Counted from the first letter of the stretch, positions 1 through 8,145 are shown. The stretch is 64,000 bases of DNA from Paenibacillus catalpae (GCF_900112695.1 NZ_FOMT01000003.1:248001-312000), one strand, 5' to 3'. Translations and numbers: made by a program. The notes: generated from the letters alone by a model not told the origin.

Positions 1-107
1 CCTCATCGGCGGCAATGACCGCTATGGTGCTAAGCTTAATCAGTTATAAATTATGGTTCACAAGAGATGCCAGGCTGCTGCCTTTATTGCCTGCAGAGAA
101 TCAGTGA
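1..107 (+). CDS. Possible C-terminal end of a membrane protein (partial)
   Basis: From base 3 a frame stays open to a TGA at 105-107. It encodes about 34 residues: a hydrophobic stretch (AAMTAMVLSLISY) followed by a short polar tail. This would fit the last transmembrane helix of a transporter or ATPase whose body lies outside the window. Family and function cannot be told from so little. Other frames close sooner. Confidence is low. Confidence 0.35.
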   Translation, partial: SSAAMTAMVLSLISYKLWFTRDARLLPLLPAENQ

Positions 108-143
108 TGTTCGCACAATGCAGTACGGGTGACTCCCTGCCAA

Positions 144-219
144 GGGGGTACCCGCATCCTGGATTTCATAACGAATAAATAGAGCTTCTGATGATTAACA
201 TCAAGGATGCGAATACCCG
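144..219. repeat. Inverted repeat between convergent gene ends
   Basis: The arms GGGTA-CCC-GCATCCT and AGGATGC-GAA-TACCC face each other across about 42 bases, just past the stop of the arsB-like gene. No clear T-run follows on either strand. It may act as a weak bidirectional terminator or be an intergenic palindrome. Confidence 0.45.
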
Positions 220-223
220 GGGC

Positions 224-1585
224 TTAAGGGGAAGGATACAGCCAGGAGACCCAATAGGCCAAACATACTAAAGTAAAGATGAGGGTTGGCGGTATAACCA
301 TAAACGTAACTTTTACATATTCTTTCCAACTGAGCTTCACTTTGTATTGTTTCAGAATATGCAGCCATAAGAGCGAAGCCAGAGTCCCGATCGGAAGCAG
401 AAGCGATCCGATATCACTGCCGATAACACTTGCCAGGTAGGCGATTTTTAGTGTCAAGGGGTCCAGACCCATCTGGGTCAAGGTCAAAGTTCCAACCATT
501 AGGGCAGGGTGGTTATTAAAGAGGGTAGACAAGAGCGAGATGAGCCCGCCCATTAATAAGCTGGCATTTAATAGATCCCCAGATACAAGAGGCTGGAATA
601 CATGAACGAGCAGACGGGTTAATCCGATATTGTTCAAGCCGTAAATGATGACATACATGCCAAAGGCGAAGATAAGAATATGCCATGGGATTTTGACCAG
701 AACATCCTTCGGAGAGACTTTCAAATGAATCCAGCGCCAAGCCAGCAGGAGAAGCGACCCGGCAACGGCTATCCACTCTATCGGGATTTGAAAATAAGAA
801 CCGGCGAACAAGCTGATTCGAACGGCAAACACAAACAATAAAATGTTGAGCATAAAGCGGTTGCTGTATATGCGGCTGGAGCGTTCATCGGAGGAATGGC
901 TGAGAGGATGGCTTGTAATCGGATGGCGCGGGATCGTGAACGTCTTCGGTATTTTTTTGGGCAGCTGGCGGTAAAAGTAAAAAAACATTAAGGTAACCAG
1001 AAATACCAGGCCAAGGCTTGCAGGGACAAACATCATTAAGGTATGCATGTACAAATCCATATGAACGATCTTCAGAGCAATCAGATTGACGATATTGCTG
1101 ACACCGATTGGCGCGCTGGAAGCGGTGGCAACCAAGGCTCCGGATATTAAATAAGGGATCTTCTGACGGTTCTTCAGGCCAAGATGCTGCAGCATGATTA
1201 ACAGGATGGGGGTTGTAATGAGGATACTTCCGTCGTTGTTGAAGAAAAGGGTCATCAGAAAACATAGGAGATTGACATACCAGAACAAACGGATCCCCGA
1301 GCCACGTGCCCGTACAGCTAGTCCTTCGGCTGCCCAAATAAAAAAGCCAAAGCTTTCAAGGACAATCGCCATGACGATTGTCGCCATAATCGTTATCGCA
1401 GCTCCGCTTACTGTTGTGCTGATTTGAACAAGATCCTGGAGGGATACCGCACCGCTTAATATAACGAGTACCGCACCTATGGTTGCAGGCACAGCCTCGT
1501 TGAGACCTCTTGGTCTCCAGAGGATAAGCAGTAAAGTAAAGGCAAACGAGATTAATGTAATTGAAACCGCAGCGGAATTTACCAT
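224..1585 (-). CDS. ArsB/NhaD-type anion or arsenite transporter
   Basis: A 453-residue integral membrane protein with about 11-12 hydrophobic segments, the usual size for ArsB-type pumps of the ion-transporter superfamily. The motif FFNNDGSILITTPI near residues 115-128 and a second half containing LFNNHPALM match the paired 'NND/NNH' re-entrant signatures of ArsB and relatives. The expected role is export of arsenite or a related anion across the membrane. No arsR, arsC or arsD lies beside it, so the substrate is inferred only. The start is set by GAGGTGATTACAA-ATG. The adjacent HxlR gene is on the same strand but ends in its own terminator, so arsB appears to be transcribed alone. Confidence 0.8.
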   Translation of the reverse strand: MVNSAAVSITLISFAFTLLLILWRPRGLNEAVPATIGAVLVILSGAVSLQDLVQISTTVSGAAITIMATIVMAIVLESFGFFIWAAEGLAVRARGSGIRLFWYVNLLCFLMTLFFNNDGSILITTPILLIMLQHLGLKNRQKIPYLISGALVATASSAPIGVSNIVNLIALKIVHMDLYMHTLMMFVPASLGLVFLVTLMFFYFYRQLPKKIPKTFTIPRHPITSHPLSHSSDERSSRIYSNRFMLNILLFVFAVRISLFAGSYFQIPIEWIAVAGSLLLLAWRWIHLKVSPKDVLVKIPWHILIFAFGMYVIIYGLNNIGLTRLLVHVFQPLVSGDLLNASLLMGGLISLLSTLFNNHPALMVGTLTLTQMGLDPLTLKIAYLASVIGSDIGSLLLPIGTLASLLWLHILKQYKVKLSWKEYVKVTFMVIPPTLIFTLVCLAYWVSWLYPSP

Positions 1586-1760
1586 TTGTAATCACCTCAT
1601 TTCAGACTGGATGCTTTTGCGGTTTCCTTCCTCCTTTCATCGCGATTTTCTACTACAACTATCTCTAGCAGATATTGATAGTATATTTATATGAGCCTTA
1701 TTATTGGGACGTACTGGTCATATGAATCTATTAATCTATAAATCCGCGATTGATATATAA

Positions 1761-1800
1761 AGAAAAAAGCCCGCCCTTTCCATAATGGAGAGGACAAGCT
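1761..1800 (-). terminator. Terminator of the hxlR-like gene
   Basis: On the minus strand an imperfect GC-rich stem (AGCTTGTCCTCTCC with GGAAAGGGCGGGCT) is followed by TTTTTTC, 20 bases after the regulator stop codon. Confidence 0.75.
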
Positions 1801-1819
1801 ACTATAAATAAGAACTGTA

Positions 1820-2155
1820 TTATTCAGAAAGGACAGCTGCCTGCTCCTTGCTGATCCAATCCTGTGACCACTTCTGTATTTCCCTTACGACAGGCTCCAG
1901 GGCGCGCCCTTTCTCTGTTAGGGAATACTCGATGCGGACGGGAATTTCCGGATAGACCACGCGGGTGACGATCCCTTCATTTTCCAAATCCTTGAAACGT
2001 TCGGATAACAGCCTGCCGCTGATGGGAAGCGCGGCTTGAACTGCGCAGAAACGCTGCGGTCCGGCTAACAGCTGATAAATAATTAGGCCGACCCAACGTT
2101 TTCCAATGAGATCCATCCCTTTCTGCACGCGCGGACAAAGGTCAGATTGCTCCAT
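1820..2155 (-). CDS. HxlR-family transcriptional regulator
   Basis: A 111-residue winged-helix DNA-binding protein. The N-terminus MEQSDLCPRVQKGMDLIGKR has the family pattern of a cysteine (Cys7) before the first helix; in YodB and HypR of Bacillus subtilis this cysteine senses electrophiles or disulfide stress. A second cysteine is at 37, and the wing region reads SRT-like followed by a C-terminal dimer helix. The ATG at 2155 is chosen because GAGGTGA lies 5-6 bases upstream; a longer reading from 2212 would put the promoter inside the gene. It is divergent from a GTP cyclohydrolase II gene whose promoter carries a perfect palindrome, so it probably represses that gene. Confidence 0.9.
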   Translation of the reverse strand: MEQSDLCPRVQKGMDLIGKRWVGLIIYQLLAGPQRFCAVQAALPISGRLLSERFKDLENEGIVTRVVYPEIPVRIEYSLTEKGRALEPVVREIQKWSQDWISKEQAAVLSE

Positions 2156-2183
2156 AGCGATCACCTCGATTGATTTCCACTCC

Positions 2184-2212
2184 ATTATAGTCACAATAAC
2201 AATTGAATACAA
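2184..2212 (-). promoter_or_regulatory. Sigma-A promoter for hxlR-like gene
   Basis: On the minus strand TTGTAT and TATAAT are separated by 17 bases, ending about 28 bases before the chosen start codon. Predicted from consensus only. Confidence 0.65.
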
Positions 2213-2236
2213 GCAAACTTTTGTAGAGCTTGTAAC

Positions 2237-2265
2237 TTGACGTCACTTGTTTATGAATTTATAAT
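2237..2265 (+). promoter_or_regulatory. Sigma-A promoter for the GTP cyclohydrolase gene
   Basis: TTGACG and TATAAT are separated by exactly 17 bases, a near-consensus promoter. A perfect palindrome begins two bases after the -10 box, covering the expected transcription start. Confidence 0.75.
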
Positions 2266-2267
2266 TA

Positions 2268-2282
2268 GTTACTATTAGTAAC
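2268..2282. promoter_or_regulatory. Candidate HxlR operator
   Basis: GTTACT-ATT-AGTAAC is a perfect 6+3+6 inverted repeat at the expected +1 of the ribA promoter. HxlR/YodB-type repressors are known to bind TACT/AGTA-type palindromes. Assignment to the neighbouring regulator is inference from position and symmetry. Confidence 0.6.
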
Positions 2283-2444
2283 GAAGTTTCTGCAATGATT
2301 TCCATTGTATCCAGAGCAGGCCATATGCGGATGAACCAGCAGCCTGTTGCGCGATTGCACAATTCTCAATATACTGGTATCTACTGCAAGAATTTGGTCA
2401 ATCATACGTGGTTTATTATTCAGCTAAAAAAGAAGGTGCGGTAT

Positions 2445-3185
2445 ATGTCTAATCAACATATCTTATCGATATTAAAAAATAAAATCAAAACAATCGACAA
2501 TGGTGACCATGCGATCCATGTTGTGGGTCCAATCAAGCTCCCTGTCGAGCTGGACGGAGAGACTGTCACGTTCCAGTGGTACAGCTGGCTGCGTCGTGAT
2601 ATTCAGAAAAGTGAATCCGTTGAAGAACTGATCACGGAACTGAATAACGTTCATTACGCGGAATTTCAGCAATCCAGTGTATTGGTCTACGGTGATTTCG
2701 AGCAAGAGGAAGAAGTGCTCATCCGAATGCACAGCATTTGTCACACCGGCGATATCTTTGGCAGTCAGCGCTGCGATTGCGGCTTCCAGCTCAAGCAATC
2801 CATGAGGATGATTATTGCTAATGGAGCAGGTGCATTGTTCTATCTGGCGAACCACGAAGGCCGTGGAATCGGCTTATTCAGCAAAGCGATGGCTTATCTG
2901 CTGCAAGAGGAAGGTCTAGATACCGTGGATGCGAATCTTGAGCTTGGTTTTGCCGAGGATGCCCGTGATTACAGCGAGGCCATTCATGTCCTCAAGCTGC
3001 TTCGCCAAGCTCCGGTATCCATTATTACGAATAATCCCCGTAAAGTGGAAGCCATGCGCGCCGCGGGGATGAACATTGTTTCCCGAGTACCGTTATGGGG
3101 AGAATCCTCCGTTCATAATGAGAAATATTTATCTACGAAGGTTGCCCGTTCCGGTCATTTCGAGCGGGAGCTCGCGGTAAAATAA
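2445..3185 (+). CDS. ribA: Stand-alone GTP cyclohydrolase II (RibA-type)
   Basis: A 246-residue cytoplasmic enzyme that opens the imidazole ring of GTP, giving the pyrimidine precursor of riboflavin. Zinc ligands are visible as Cys99-x10-Cys110-x-Cys112 (CHTGDIFGSQRCDCG), with HEGRGIGL near 137-144 and TNNPRKVE near 200, all family hallmarks. About 75 residues precede the core. Unlike the usual Bacillus RibBA it lacks the DHBP synthase half, and no other rib gene is nearby. The start at 2445 follows AAGGTG; an in-frame ATG at 2295 would add 50 unconserved residues. The roughly 170-base leader, strong promoter and operator suggest induced expression under the divergent HxlR regulator. Confidence 0.9.
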   Translation: MSNQHILSILKNKIKTIDNGDHAIHVVGPIKLPVELDGETVTFQWYSWLRRDIQKSESVEELITELNNVHYAEFQQSSVLVYGDFEQEEEVLIRMHSICHTGDIFGSQRCDCGFQLKQSMRMIIANGAGALFYLANHEGRGIGLFSKAMAYLLQEEGLDTVDANLELGFAEDARDYSEAIHVLKLLRQAPVSIITNNPRKVEAMRAAGMNIVSRVPLWGESSVHNEKYLSTKVARSGHFERELAVK

Positions 3186-3187
3186 GG

Positions 3188-3218
3188 AACAGGCCGGATA
3201 TTCCGGCCTGTTTTTTTA
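3188..3218 (+). terminator. Terminator after ribA
   Basis: AACAGGCCGGA and TCCGGCCTGTT form a perfect stem with a three-base loop, followed by a T-run, beginning three bases after the stop codon. Confidence 0.95.
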
Positions 3219-3308
3219 TTTGCTGACCGAAACCAATCGATCTGTCATGTCGTCTAATGGATATGCTCAATCTGGCATACACTATATGGAACGGAAGGTT
3301 GGGTGTAT

Positions 3309-4310
3309 ATGAAATCTCGTCTAAAACCATCTATATATATATTGCTGACGATAGGCATCACCATCGGATTGATGGGTTGCAGCACAGCTGAGCGGAATGA
3401 ACAGGCCGCCCCGAATAAACGGACAACGACAGAGGCAGACGCGAAGGAGGCAGTTGAAACAAGCTCCGAGCAGGATGCTCTCATACATAAATTTAATACG
3501 GTGGTCAGCACGGCCAAGGAAGCCTCTGACATTGTATCCTTCTTGAACGAGAACCTGAACAAGGCAGGGCAAAATCATGCGGATCAGATGGTACGGGAGT
3601 TGTATGCCTTCTACAGCAAAGACCTGCAAACTTCCCAGGAGGCATTCTTTGGTGAGAATGTGCAAAATGTGCTGACGGAGATGGATTGGCCGATTACATC
3701 AGCAAATGCCGCATCCATTCAAGATGAGGCGGTCAGACAGCTGGTTGTGACCAAATTATCCGGCGGCTACAAGCTTGTATGGGTAGAAGGAACCATCTAT
3801 CCGATCGTGGACTACAGCAACCAGCAGAAATACAGTATGTACTTGTCCAAGCCGTTAAACAGCTATATTGCCCTGAAGGCTGCTGAATCAAGCGAGCCGG
3901 CGGCCATGGATGCCGGACTTGTCATTGCTTGGGATGAGCTTGCCAACAGGGCGATTATGGCGGAAACCTTCCTTAACGATTATCCGGATTCCCCGGATTA
4001 TAAGGAAGTGGAAGGCATTTATTTGGACAGCTATCTACGCATGTATATACAAGGGCTTGCGAATACTCCGATTTTCGATTCGGGCACCTTAAAGCTGGTA
4101 CCGGAAGTGAAAGCAAGCTACGTGAAGCTGTCGAATGAAAATCCGAATTCCGTAACCGGCATCATGGCGGATCGTTTCCTGGAAATACTGGCTAAGTCAG
4201 ATGATGTCGCAATGGTTCGGGGGCCGGGCGGAAAGCAGATGCTGCCAGAGGTGGACCAGTTCCAGAAAAACTACCGGCGGGTGGCGCAAAAGCTGTTGCA
4301 GGAAGCCTGA
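3309..4310 (+). CDS. Predicted lipoprotein of unknown function
   Basis: A 333-residue exported protein. The N-terminus has positive residues, a hydrophobic core and the lipobox LMGC, so it should be lipid-anchored outside the membrane. A polar Thr/Glu/Ala-rich linker follows, then a helical globular region. I recognise no domain; an unnamed Firmicutes lipoprotein family is the best description. The ATG at 3309 is preferred over a GTG at 3303 because AAGG lies 10 bases upstream of the ATG. It stands alone between the ribA terminator and the aldolase gene. Confidence 0.8.
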   Translation: MKSRLKPSIYILLTIGITIGLMGCSTAERNEQAAPNKRTTTEADAKEAVETSSEQDALIHKFNTVVSTAKEASDIVSFLNENLNKAGQNHADQMVRELYAFYSKDLQTSQEAFFGENVQNVLTEMDWPITSANAASIQDEAVRQLVVTKLSGGYKLVWVEGTIYPIVDYSNQQKYSMYLSKPLNSYIALKAAESSEPAAMDAGLVIAWDELANRAIMAETFLNDYPDSPDYKEVEGIYLDSYLRMYIQGLANTPIFDSGTLKLVPEVKASYVKLSNENPNSVTGIMADRFLEILAKSDDVAMVRGPGGKQMLPEVDQFQKNYRRVAQKLLQEA

Positions 4311-4402
4311 AGATCATCCAAAAAACGACAAAATTATTTTGCGTTCCTCATCCATTTCAAGTATGATTGGATGTAACATAAACGAACCAGAAGGAGAAGG
4401 AC

Positions 4403-5365
4403 ATGAACTCGAAAACTAGCCATTGTAAAATTGTCGATTGTACGGTCCGCGACGGCGGACTTGTGAACAACTGGGATTTCAGCGTTGAATTCGTTCAACA
4501 TCTCTATAAAACCTTGAACGAAGCCGGCGTAGATTATATGGAAATCGGTTATAAAAACTCGCCAAAGCTGCTGAAAGGCGCTGACACGGCAGGCCCTTGG
4601 CGCTTCCTGGACGACAACTTCCTGAAGCAGGTCATCCCGAACAAAGGCAATACGAAGCTGTCCGCTCTTGTCGATATCGGACGTGTAGACGAGAATGACA
4701 TTTTGCCGCGCAGTGAAAGCCTGCTTGACCTGATTCGCGTAGCCTGCTATATCCAGGACGTGGACAAGGCTCTTGAGCTGGTTCAGCTGTTCCATGACCG
4801 CGGTTATGAAACAACGCTTAACATCATGGCGCTCTCCAATGTAATGGAGAACCAGTTGATTGAAGCATTCGAACTGATCAAGGAAAGCGTAGTAGACGTT
4901 GTCTACATCGTTGACTCGTACGGCAGCCTGAAGCCTAACGACTACAGCTACCTGATCGATAAATTCCAGCATCATCTGCCTAACAAGCGTCTCGGCATCC
5001 ACACGCATAACAACATGCAGCTTGCTTTCGCCAATACGCTGATTGCTGCTGAGAAGGGCATCGAACTGCTTGATGCTTCCGTATACGGCATGGGCCGCGC
5101 GGCAGGGAACTGCAACACGGAGCTGCTCGTAGCTAATCTGCAAAATGCGAAATACAACGTACGCCCGGTTCTCGATATGATCGAGAAATACATGATTCCG
5201 CTTCGTGAGAAAGAAGAGTGGGGTTACATCATTCCTTACATGATCACAGGAATGCTGGACGAGCATCCGCGTTCGGCAATGGCGCTTCGCGATTCCGAAG
5301 ACAAAGATAATTGCGTGGACTTCTACGATCGTTTGACGACTCCGGAAGTTGCTCATAGCAAGTAG
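4403..5365 (+). CDS. HMGL-like aldolase (DRE-TIM metallolyase family)
   Basis: A 320-residue TIM-barrel enzyme. The motif VDCTVRDGG near residues 10-18 corresponds to the D-x-T-x-R-D-G metal site of the HMG-CoA lyase/isopropylmalate synthase superfamily, and GIHTHNN near 198-204 supplies the two metal-binding histidines. GMGRAAGNCNTELL near 232-245 is the usual loop by the active site. It probably cleaves or condenses an oxo-acid with a divalent metal; the nearest named type is 4-hydroxy-2-oxovalerate aldolase, but the substrate is not known. The start follows AAGGAG by 6 bases. It is monocistronic, with a strong terminator after it. Confidence 0.85.
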   Translation: MNSKTSHCKIVDCTVRDGGLVNNWDFSVEFVQHLYKTLNEAGVDYMEIGYKNSPKLLKGADTAGPWRFLDDNFLKQVIPNKGNTKLSALVDIGRVDENDILPRSESLLDLIRVACYIQDVDKALELVQLFHDRGYETTLNIMALSNVMENQLIEAFELIKESVVDVVYIVDSYGSLKPNDYSYLIDKFQHHLPNKRLGIHTHNNMQLAFANTLIAAEKGIELLDASVYGMGRAAGNCNTELLVANLQNAKYNVRPVLDMIEKYMIPLREKEEWGYIIPYMITGMLDEHPRSAMALRDSEDKDNCVDFYDRLTTPEVAHSK

Positions 5366-5373
5366 TGGTAGGG

Positions 5374-5400
5374 GCTGCCTTGGTTAAGGCAGCTTTTTTT
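5374..5400 (+). terminator. Terminator after the aldolase gene
   Basis: GCTGCCTT and AAGGCAGC pair over a four-base loop and are followed by a run of seven T. Confidence 0.95.
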
Positions 5401-5443
5401 ATTTGGTTAATGCTGCTCAGGGGGATTTATTTATGCTCAGGAC

Positions 5444-5556
5444 GGTATTGTATCACCTTCGGCTGGTGTTACCATTCTGAATATTGAATTTACTCGTCTA
5501 ACGAGTATTCAGAATGGCAAAGGCAGACGCTGCGCTCCTTCAGGAGATACAATACC
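5444..5556. repeat. Nested intergenic palindrome
   Basis: Outer arms GGTATTGTATC (5444-5454) and GATACAATACC (5546-5556) enclose inner arms CCATTCTGAATA (5472-5483) and TATTCAGAATGG (5506-5517), which enclose ACTCG/CGAGT. The 113-base block lies in a 420-base gene-free gap and holds no plausible gene. It resembles a palindromic intergenic repeat. Confidence 0.75.
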
Positions 5557-5596
5557 TCTCTTCGCACTCAACCTTCACACACAAACCCAAATAACT

Positions 5597-5626
5597 GGGC
5601 TGCCTAAAAATAGGCAGCCCCTTTTT
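5597..5626 (+). terminator. Terminator-like hairpin
   Basis: GGGCTGCCTA and TAGGCAGCCC form a perfect 10-bp stem with an AAAA loop, followed by CTTTTT. No plus-strand gene ends just before it, so it may stop read-through or belong to the neighbouring palindromic block. Confidence 0.6.
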
Positions 5627-5644
5627 GGGGGGAGGCGGTGGTTG

Positions 5645-5667
5645 GCGCCTGATGAGTAATCAGGCGC
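5645..5667. repeat. Perfect hairpin in intergenic gap
   Basis: GCGCCTGAT and ATCAGGCGC are perfect 9-bp arms around the loop GAGTA. No T-run follows on either strand. The rest of 5668-5740 shows nothing recognisable. Confidence 0.55.
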
Positions 5668-5740
5668 TCGGATGTGTGAGTATTTCGCGCGAGCGGGTGA
5701 ATAGCGTGATTAGGATTGGCTAGAGATTAAGTAAGGGCAA

Positions 5741-5774
5741 AAGAAAAGGAGCTGCCAGTAACAGGCAACTCCTT
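5741..5774 (-). terminator. Terminator of the acetyltransferase operon
   Basis: On the minus strand AAGGAGTTGCC and GGCAGCTCCTT pair with one mismatch and are followed by TTCTTTTG, 13 bases after the stop codon. Confidence 0.8.
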
Positions 5775-5787
5775 GGGAAAGCAGATT

Positions 5788-6216
5788 TTACAGCGTCTTT
5801 TTCATGGTGACGTGGGGGATACCCTCTTCCATGAAGATATCGGATACGGTGTTGTAGCCGAGTTTGGAATAGAAAGGTTCGGCGTGAGTCTGGCCGTTCA
5901 GCTTGGCTTCCTTGAGACCTTCATCGCGGGCGATAGACTCCAAAGCTTCAACAACGGCACGGCCGAGACCGTATTTGCGGTGGGACTCGAGGACGCAGAT
6001 CCGCTGCAGCTTCGCAACGCCATCCACATCTCTAAGGCGGCCTGTTGCTGCGGGCTCGCCATTATATAGGACGAGAACATGCTTGGCAGTTTCGTCGAAT
6101 TCGTCGTATTCGTTTTCCGCTGGTACACCCTGCTCGTCCACAAATACTTTTTTGCGGATATCAAAGGCCGCCTGAAGATCTTGTTCGCTCGTAATCAGTC
6201 TTGAAGTAATAGTCAT
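5788..6216 (-). CDS. YjcF-like GNAT N-acetyltransferase
   Basis: A 142-residue single-domain acetyltransferase using acetyl-CoA. The pattern IRKKVFVDEQGVPAENEYDEFD followed by RICVLESHRKYGLGRAVVEALE, where R-x-x-G-x-G-R is the acetyl-CoA pyrophosphate loop, closely resembles Bacillus YjcF/ElaA-type proteins. The C-terminal PFYSKLGY segment is typical of the fold. The substrate is unknown. The ATG at 6216 is preferred: the upstream ATG at 6246 would place the AAGGAGA ribosome site inside the coding region. It follows the 100-residue gene at 6255-6557 by 38 bases and is probably cotranscribed with it. Confidence 0.88.
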   Translation of the reverse strand: MTITSRLITSEQDLQAAFDIRKKVFVDEQGVPAENEYDEFDETAKHVLVLYNGEPAATGRLRDVDGVAKLQRICVLESHRKYGLGRAVVEALESIARDEGLKEAKLNGQTHAEPFYSKLGYNTVSDIFMEEGIPHVTMKKTL

Positions 6217-6254
6217 GTTGTTCTCGTTCTCCTTCCATATGTACAAGAGGCTTT

Positions 6255-6557
6255 TTAGGTTTCGCGGAGCTCTCCGTCTCCTCGAAGGGCAGCAGCCTGA
6301 TGCGGCTCGTTCGGATGAAGATAAGCGGTCCCGTTAAAGGTTCGCCCGTCTTTTGCTGTTGCGTACAGCTCGACCCGAATATCCTCGCTTTGTCCAAACC
6401 ATTGGAGCAGCTCGGCATCTTCTACGCCGTTCACATCTACATACCACAGCCTCGATCCGTAATCCGACACCAGTACCAGCTCAGCTGATTGAAACGGAAG
6501 CTCCTTCATCTGCTGCTGGTATACAATCTCAATGTCTTTTAGTTGAATAATTTCCAT
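6255..6557 (-). CDS. Conserved-looking small protein of unknown function
   Basis: A 100-residue acidic soluble protein without signal peptide or membrane segment. The beta-rich pattern (ELVLVSDYGSRLWYVDVNG, then IRVELYATAKDGRTFNGTAYLHP) suggests a small barrel. I do not recognise the family. The start is supported by GGAGG nine bases upstream. It is the first gene of a two-gene minus-strand unit with the YjcF-like acetyltransferase. Confidence 0.75.
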   Translation of the reverse strand: MEIIQLKDIEIVYQQQMKELPFQSAELVLVSDYGSRLWYVDVNGVEDAELLQWFGQSEDIRVELYATAKDGRTFNGTAYLHPNEPHQAAALRGDGELRET

Positions 6558-6703
6558 TCGTGCAGCCCTCCATGACTGGCATAGATCGGCTTCCGATATC
6601 GTCTGCCGGGATGCCTGCTATTGATTGTAATGTTGATCGCCGGTTAATGCAACAATCATCCAATCCCTAGCGTCTAATAGTAAAAAAAAGGGGGTTGTGG
6701 AAA

Positions 6704-7996
6704 ATGCTAAGAGTTCATACGAGAAGCAAGCTCATGACCATGATTTTTTCGCTGTTCGTTATTCTGCTTATTCTAGGAGGCTGTTCTTCTTCTAGCGAAA
6801 ATAACGCAGCTGCCAACAAAGGTGATTCAGCCCCAGGGACGGATACCGGCACATCCGAGTCAGCTGCTGACGACCGGGGGAACACGGTGGAGGATACGGC
6901 CGAGGAACCGGAAGCTCACAAGGAAGAGGTGCGCCGTCAGGGACGGACAGATGCTCCGATTCAGGCAGGGCAGCTCACGGCCGGCGAGTGGGATGATCTT
7001 GCCGCTTGGGAGAGGTTCAACAATTTATTGAACAGCCGTGAAGGCAGTGACAGCTCAACATATTGGGGCTTTGAGTTCTTTAATCGGCTGGAGGTATTGG
7101 TAACCTCGGACGGCAAGGCTGTATCCGACGCGACCGTGAAGCTGATCGGCCAGCAGAAGGAGACAGTCTGGTCAGCCAGAACTAATGCCGATGGCAAAGC
7201 GTATTTGTTCGCCGGTTTGTTCCCGGATAATCAGCAGCCTAATCAACGAACGCGTTACTCTGTGGAAGTGATGGCGGAACAGCAGAAGAAAAAGGTATCC
7301 AATATCGAAGTTCCGGGTCAAGGAGCTTTGAAGATCGATCTAGACGGCGAGCTGCCGGTCTCCGATCAGGTTGATGTTATGTTCGTTGTGGATACGACGG
7401 GCTCCATGCAGGATGAAATGGACTATTTGGAAGCGGAACTGAAGGATGTAATTACCCGGGTGGGGGATCAGCATGCGAATCAGCTGGATATAAAGATGAG
7501 CTCGAATTTTTACCGTGACATTCATGACGACTATGTGGTGAAGTCGAATCCTTTTACAGCCAATATTGATCAAGCGGTTCGTCTTATCGCCATGCAGAAG
7601 GCGCAGGGAGGCGGGGATTATCCCGAAGCGGTAGAGCAGGCTTTGCGGGATGCCGTCAGCGGGCATAAATGGAGTGAGGATGCGCGTGCCAGACTGCTCT
7701 TCCTTGTGCTTGACGCACCGCCTCATCATGAGACTCAGATTTTGCAGGAAATGCATAGCGCGATAACGGAAGCGGCCAAGGAAGGCATTCGTATTATTCC
7801 GGTCGCGTCAAGCGGGGTTGACGTGGATACAGAGTACTTGCTGCGGTTTGCGGCTGTTGCAACCGGAGGAACCTATTTATTCCTGACGGACGACAGCGGG
7901 ATTGGCAGTGATCACCTGGAGCCGGCAGTAGGCGAATATGAGACAAAGCTGCTGAATGATCTGCTGGTTGAGGTTATCAACCGGTATGTGCAATGA
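6704..7996 (+). CDS. Lipoprotein with von Willebrand factor A domain
   Basis: A 430-residue exported protein. The N-terminal hydrophobic helix ends in the lipobox ILGGC, followed by a Ser/Asp/Glu-rich linker to about residue 85. Residues about 125-190 look like a carboxypeptidase-regulatory/Ig-type fold (VSDATVKLIG ... TNADGKAYLF). A VWA domain follows from about 222; its metal-ion site reads DTTGS near 229-233, so divalent cation binding is expected. VWA lipoproteins usually mediate protein contacts at the cell surface. The ATG at 6704 is chosen because AAGGGGG lies about nine bases upstream; a TTG at 6695 overlaps that site. It stands alone. Confidence 0.87.
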   Translation: MLRVHTRSKLMTMIFSLFVILLILGGCSSSSENNAAANKGDSAPGTDTGTSESAADDRGNTVEDTAEEPEAHKEEVRRQGRTDAPIQAGQLTAGEWDDLAAWERFNNLLNSREGSDSSTYWGFEFFNRLEVLVTSDGKAVSDATVKLIGQQKETVWSARTNADGKAYLFAGLFPDNQQPNQRTRYSVEVMAEQQKKKVSNIEVPGQGALKIDLDGELPVSDQVDVMFVVDTTGSMQDEMDYLEAELKDVITRVGDQHANQLDIKMSSNFYRDIHDDYVVKSNPFTANIDQAVRLIAMQKAQGGGDYPEAVEQALRDAVSGHKWSEDARARLLFLVLDAPPHHETQILQEMHSAITEAAKEGIRIIPVASSGVDVDTEYLLRFAAVATGGTYLFLTDDSGIGSDHLEPAVGEYETKLLNDLLVEVINRYVQ

Positions 7997-8048
7997 TGCG
8001 GACAGCAATAGCCAAATCAGACAGAAATATTGTGCTTCAGCTAAGAGG

Positions 8049-8075
8049 AGGTGTCCCGAGGGGCACTTCTTTTTC
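8049..8075 (+). terminator. Terminator after the VWA lipoprotein
   Basis: AGGTGTCCC and GGGGCACTT pair with two G-T wobbles around a GA loop and are followed by CTTTTTCT. Confidence 0.75.
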
Positions 8076-8088
8076 TGTTATAGGATGG

Positions 8089-8100
8089 CCGTTATAACGG
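8089..8100. promoter_or_regulatory. Perfect 12-bp palindrome upstream of pxpB
   Basis: CCGTTATAACGG lies 46 bases upstream of the pxpB start, between the previous terminator and the ribosome binding site. It may be an operator for the 5-oxoprolinase operon; no regulator gene is adjacent. Confidence 0.35.
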
Positions 8101-8145
8101 ATTTCTCTTACAATGGGTAAAAGACTAACGACGGGGGTGCAGATC

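Noticed and set aside
2295..2444. A 50-residue N-terminal extension of RibA from ATG 2295
   Set aside because: The extension has no family similarity, weak upstream ribosome site, and the ATG at 2445 has AAGGTG at proper distance.
4334..5356. A 340-codon minus-strand frame opposite the HMGL-like aldolase
   Set aside because: The sense frame has intact DRE-TIM motifs, a ribosome site and a terminator; the antisense product has no recognisable domain.
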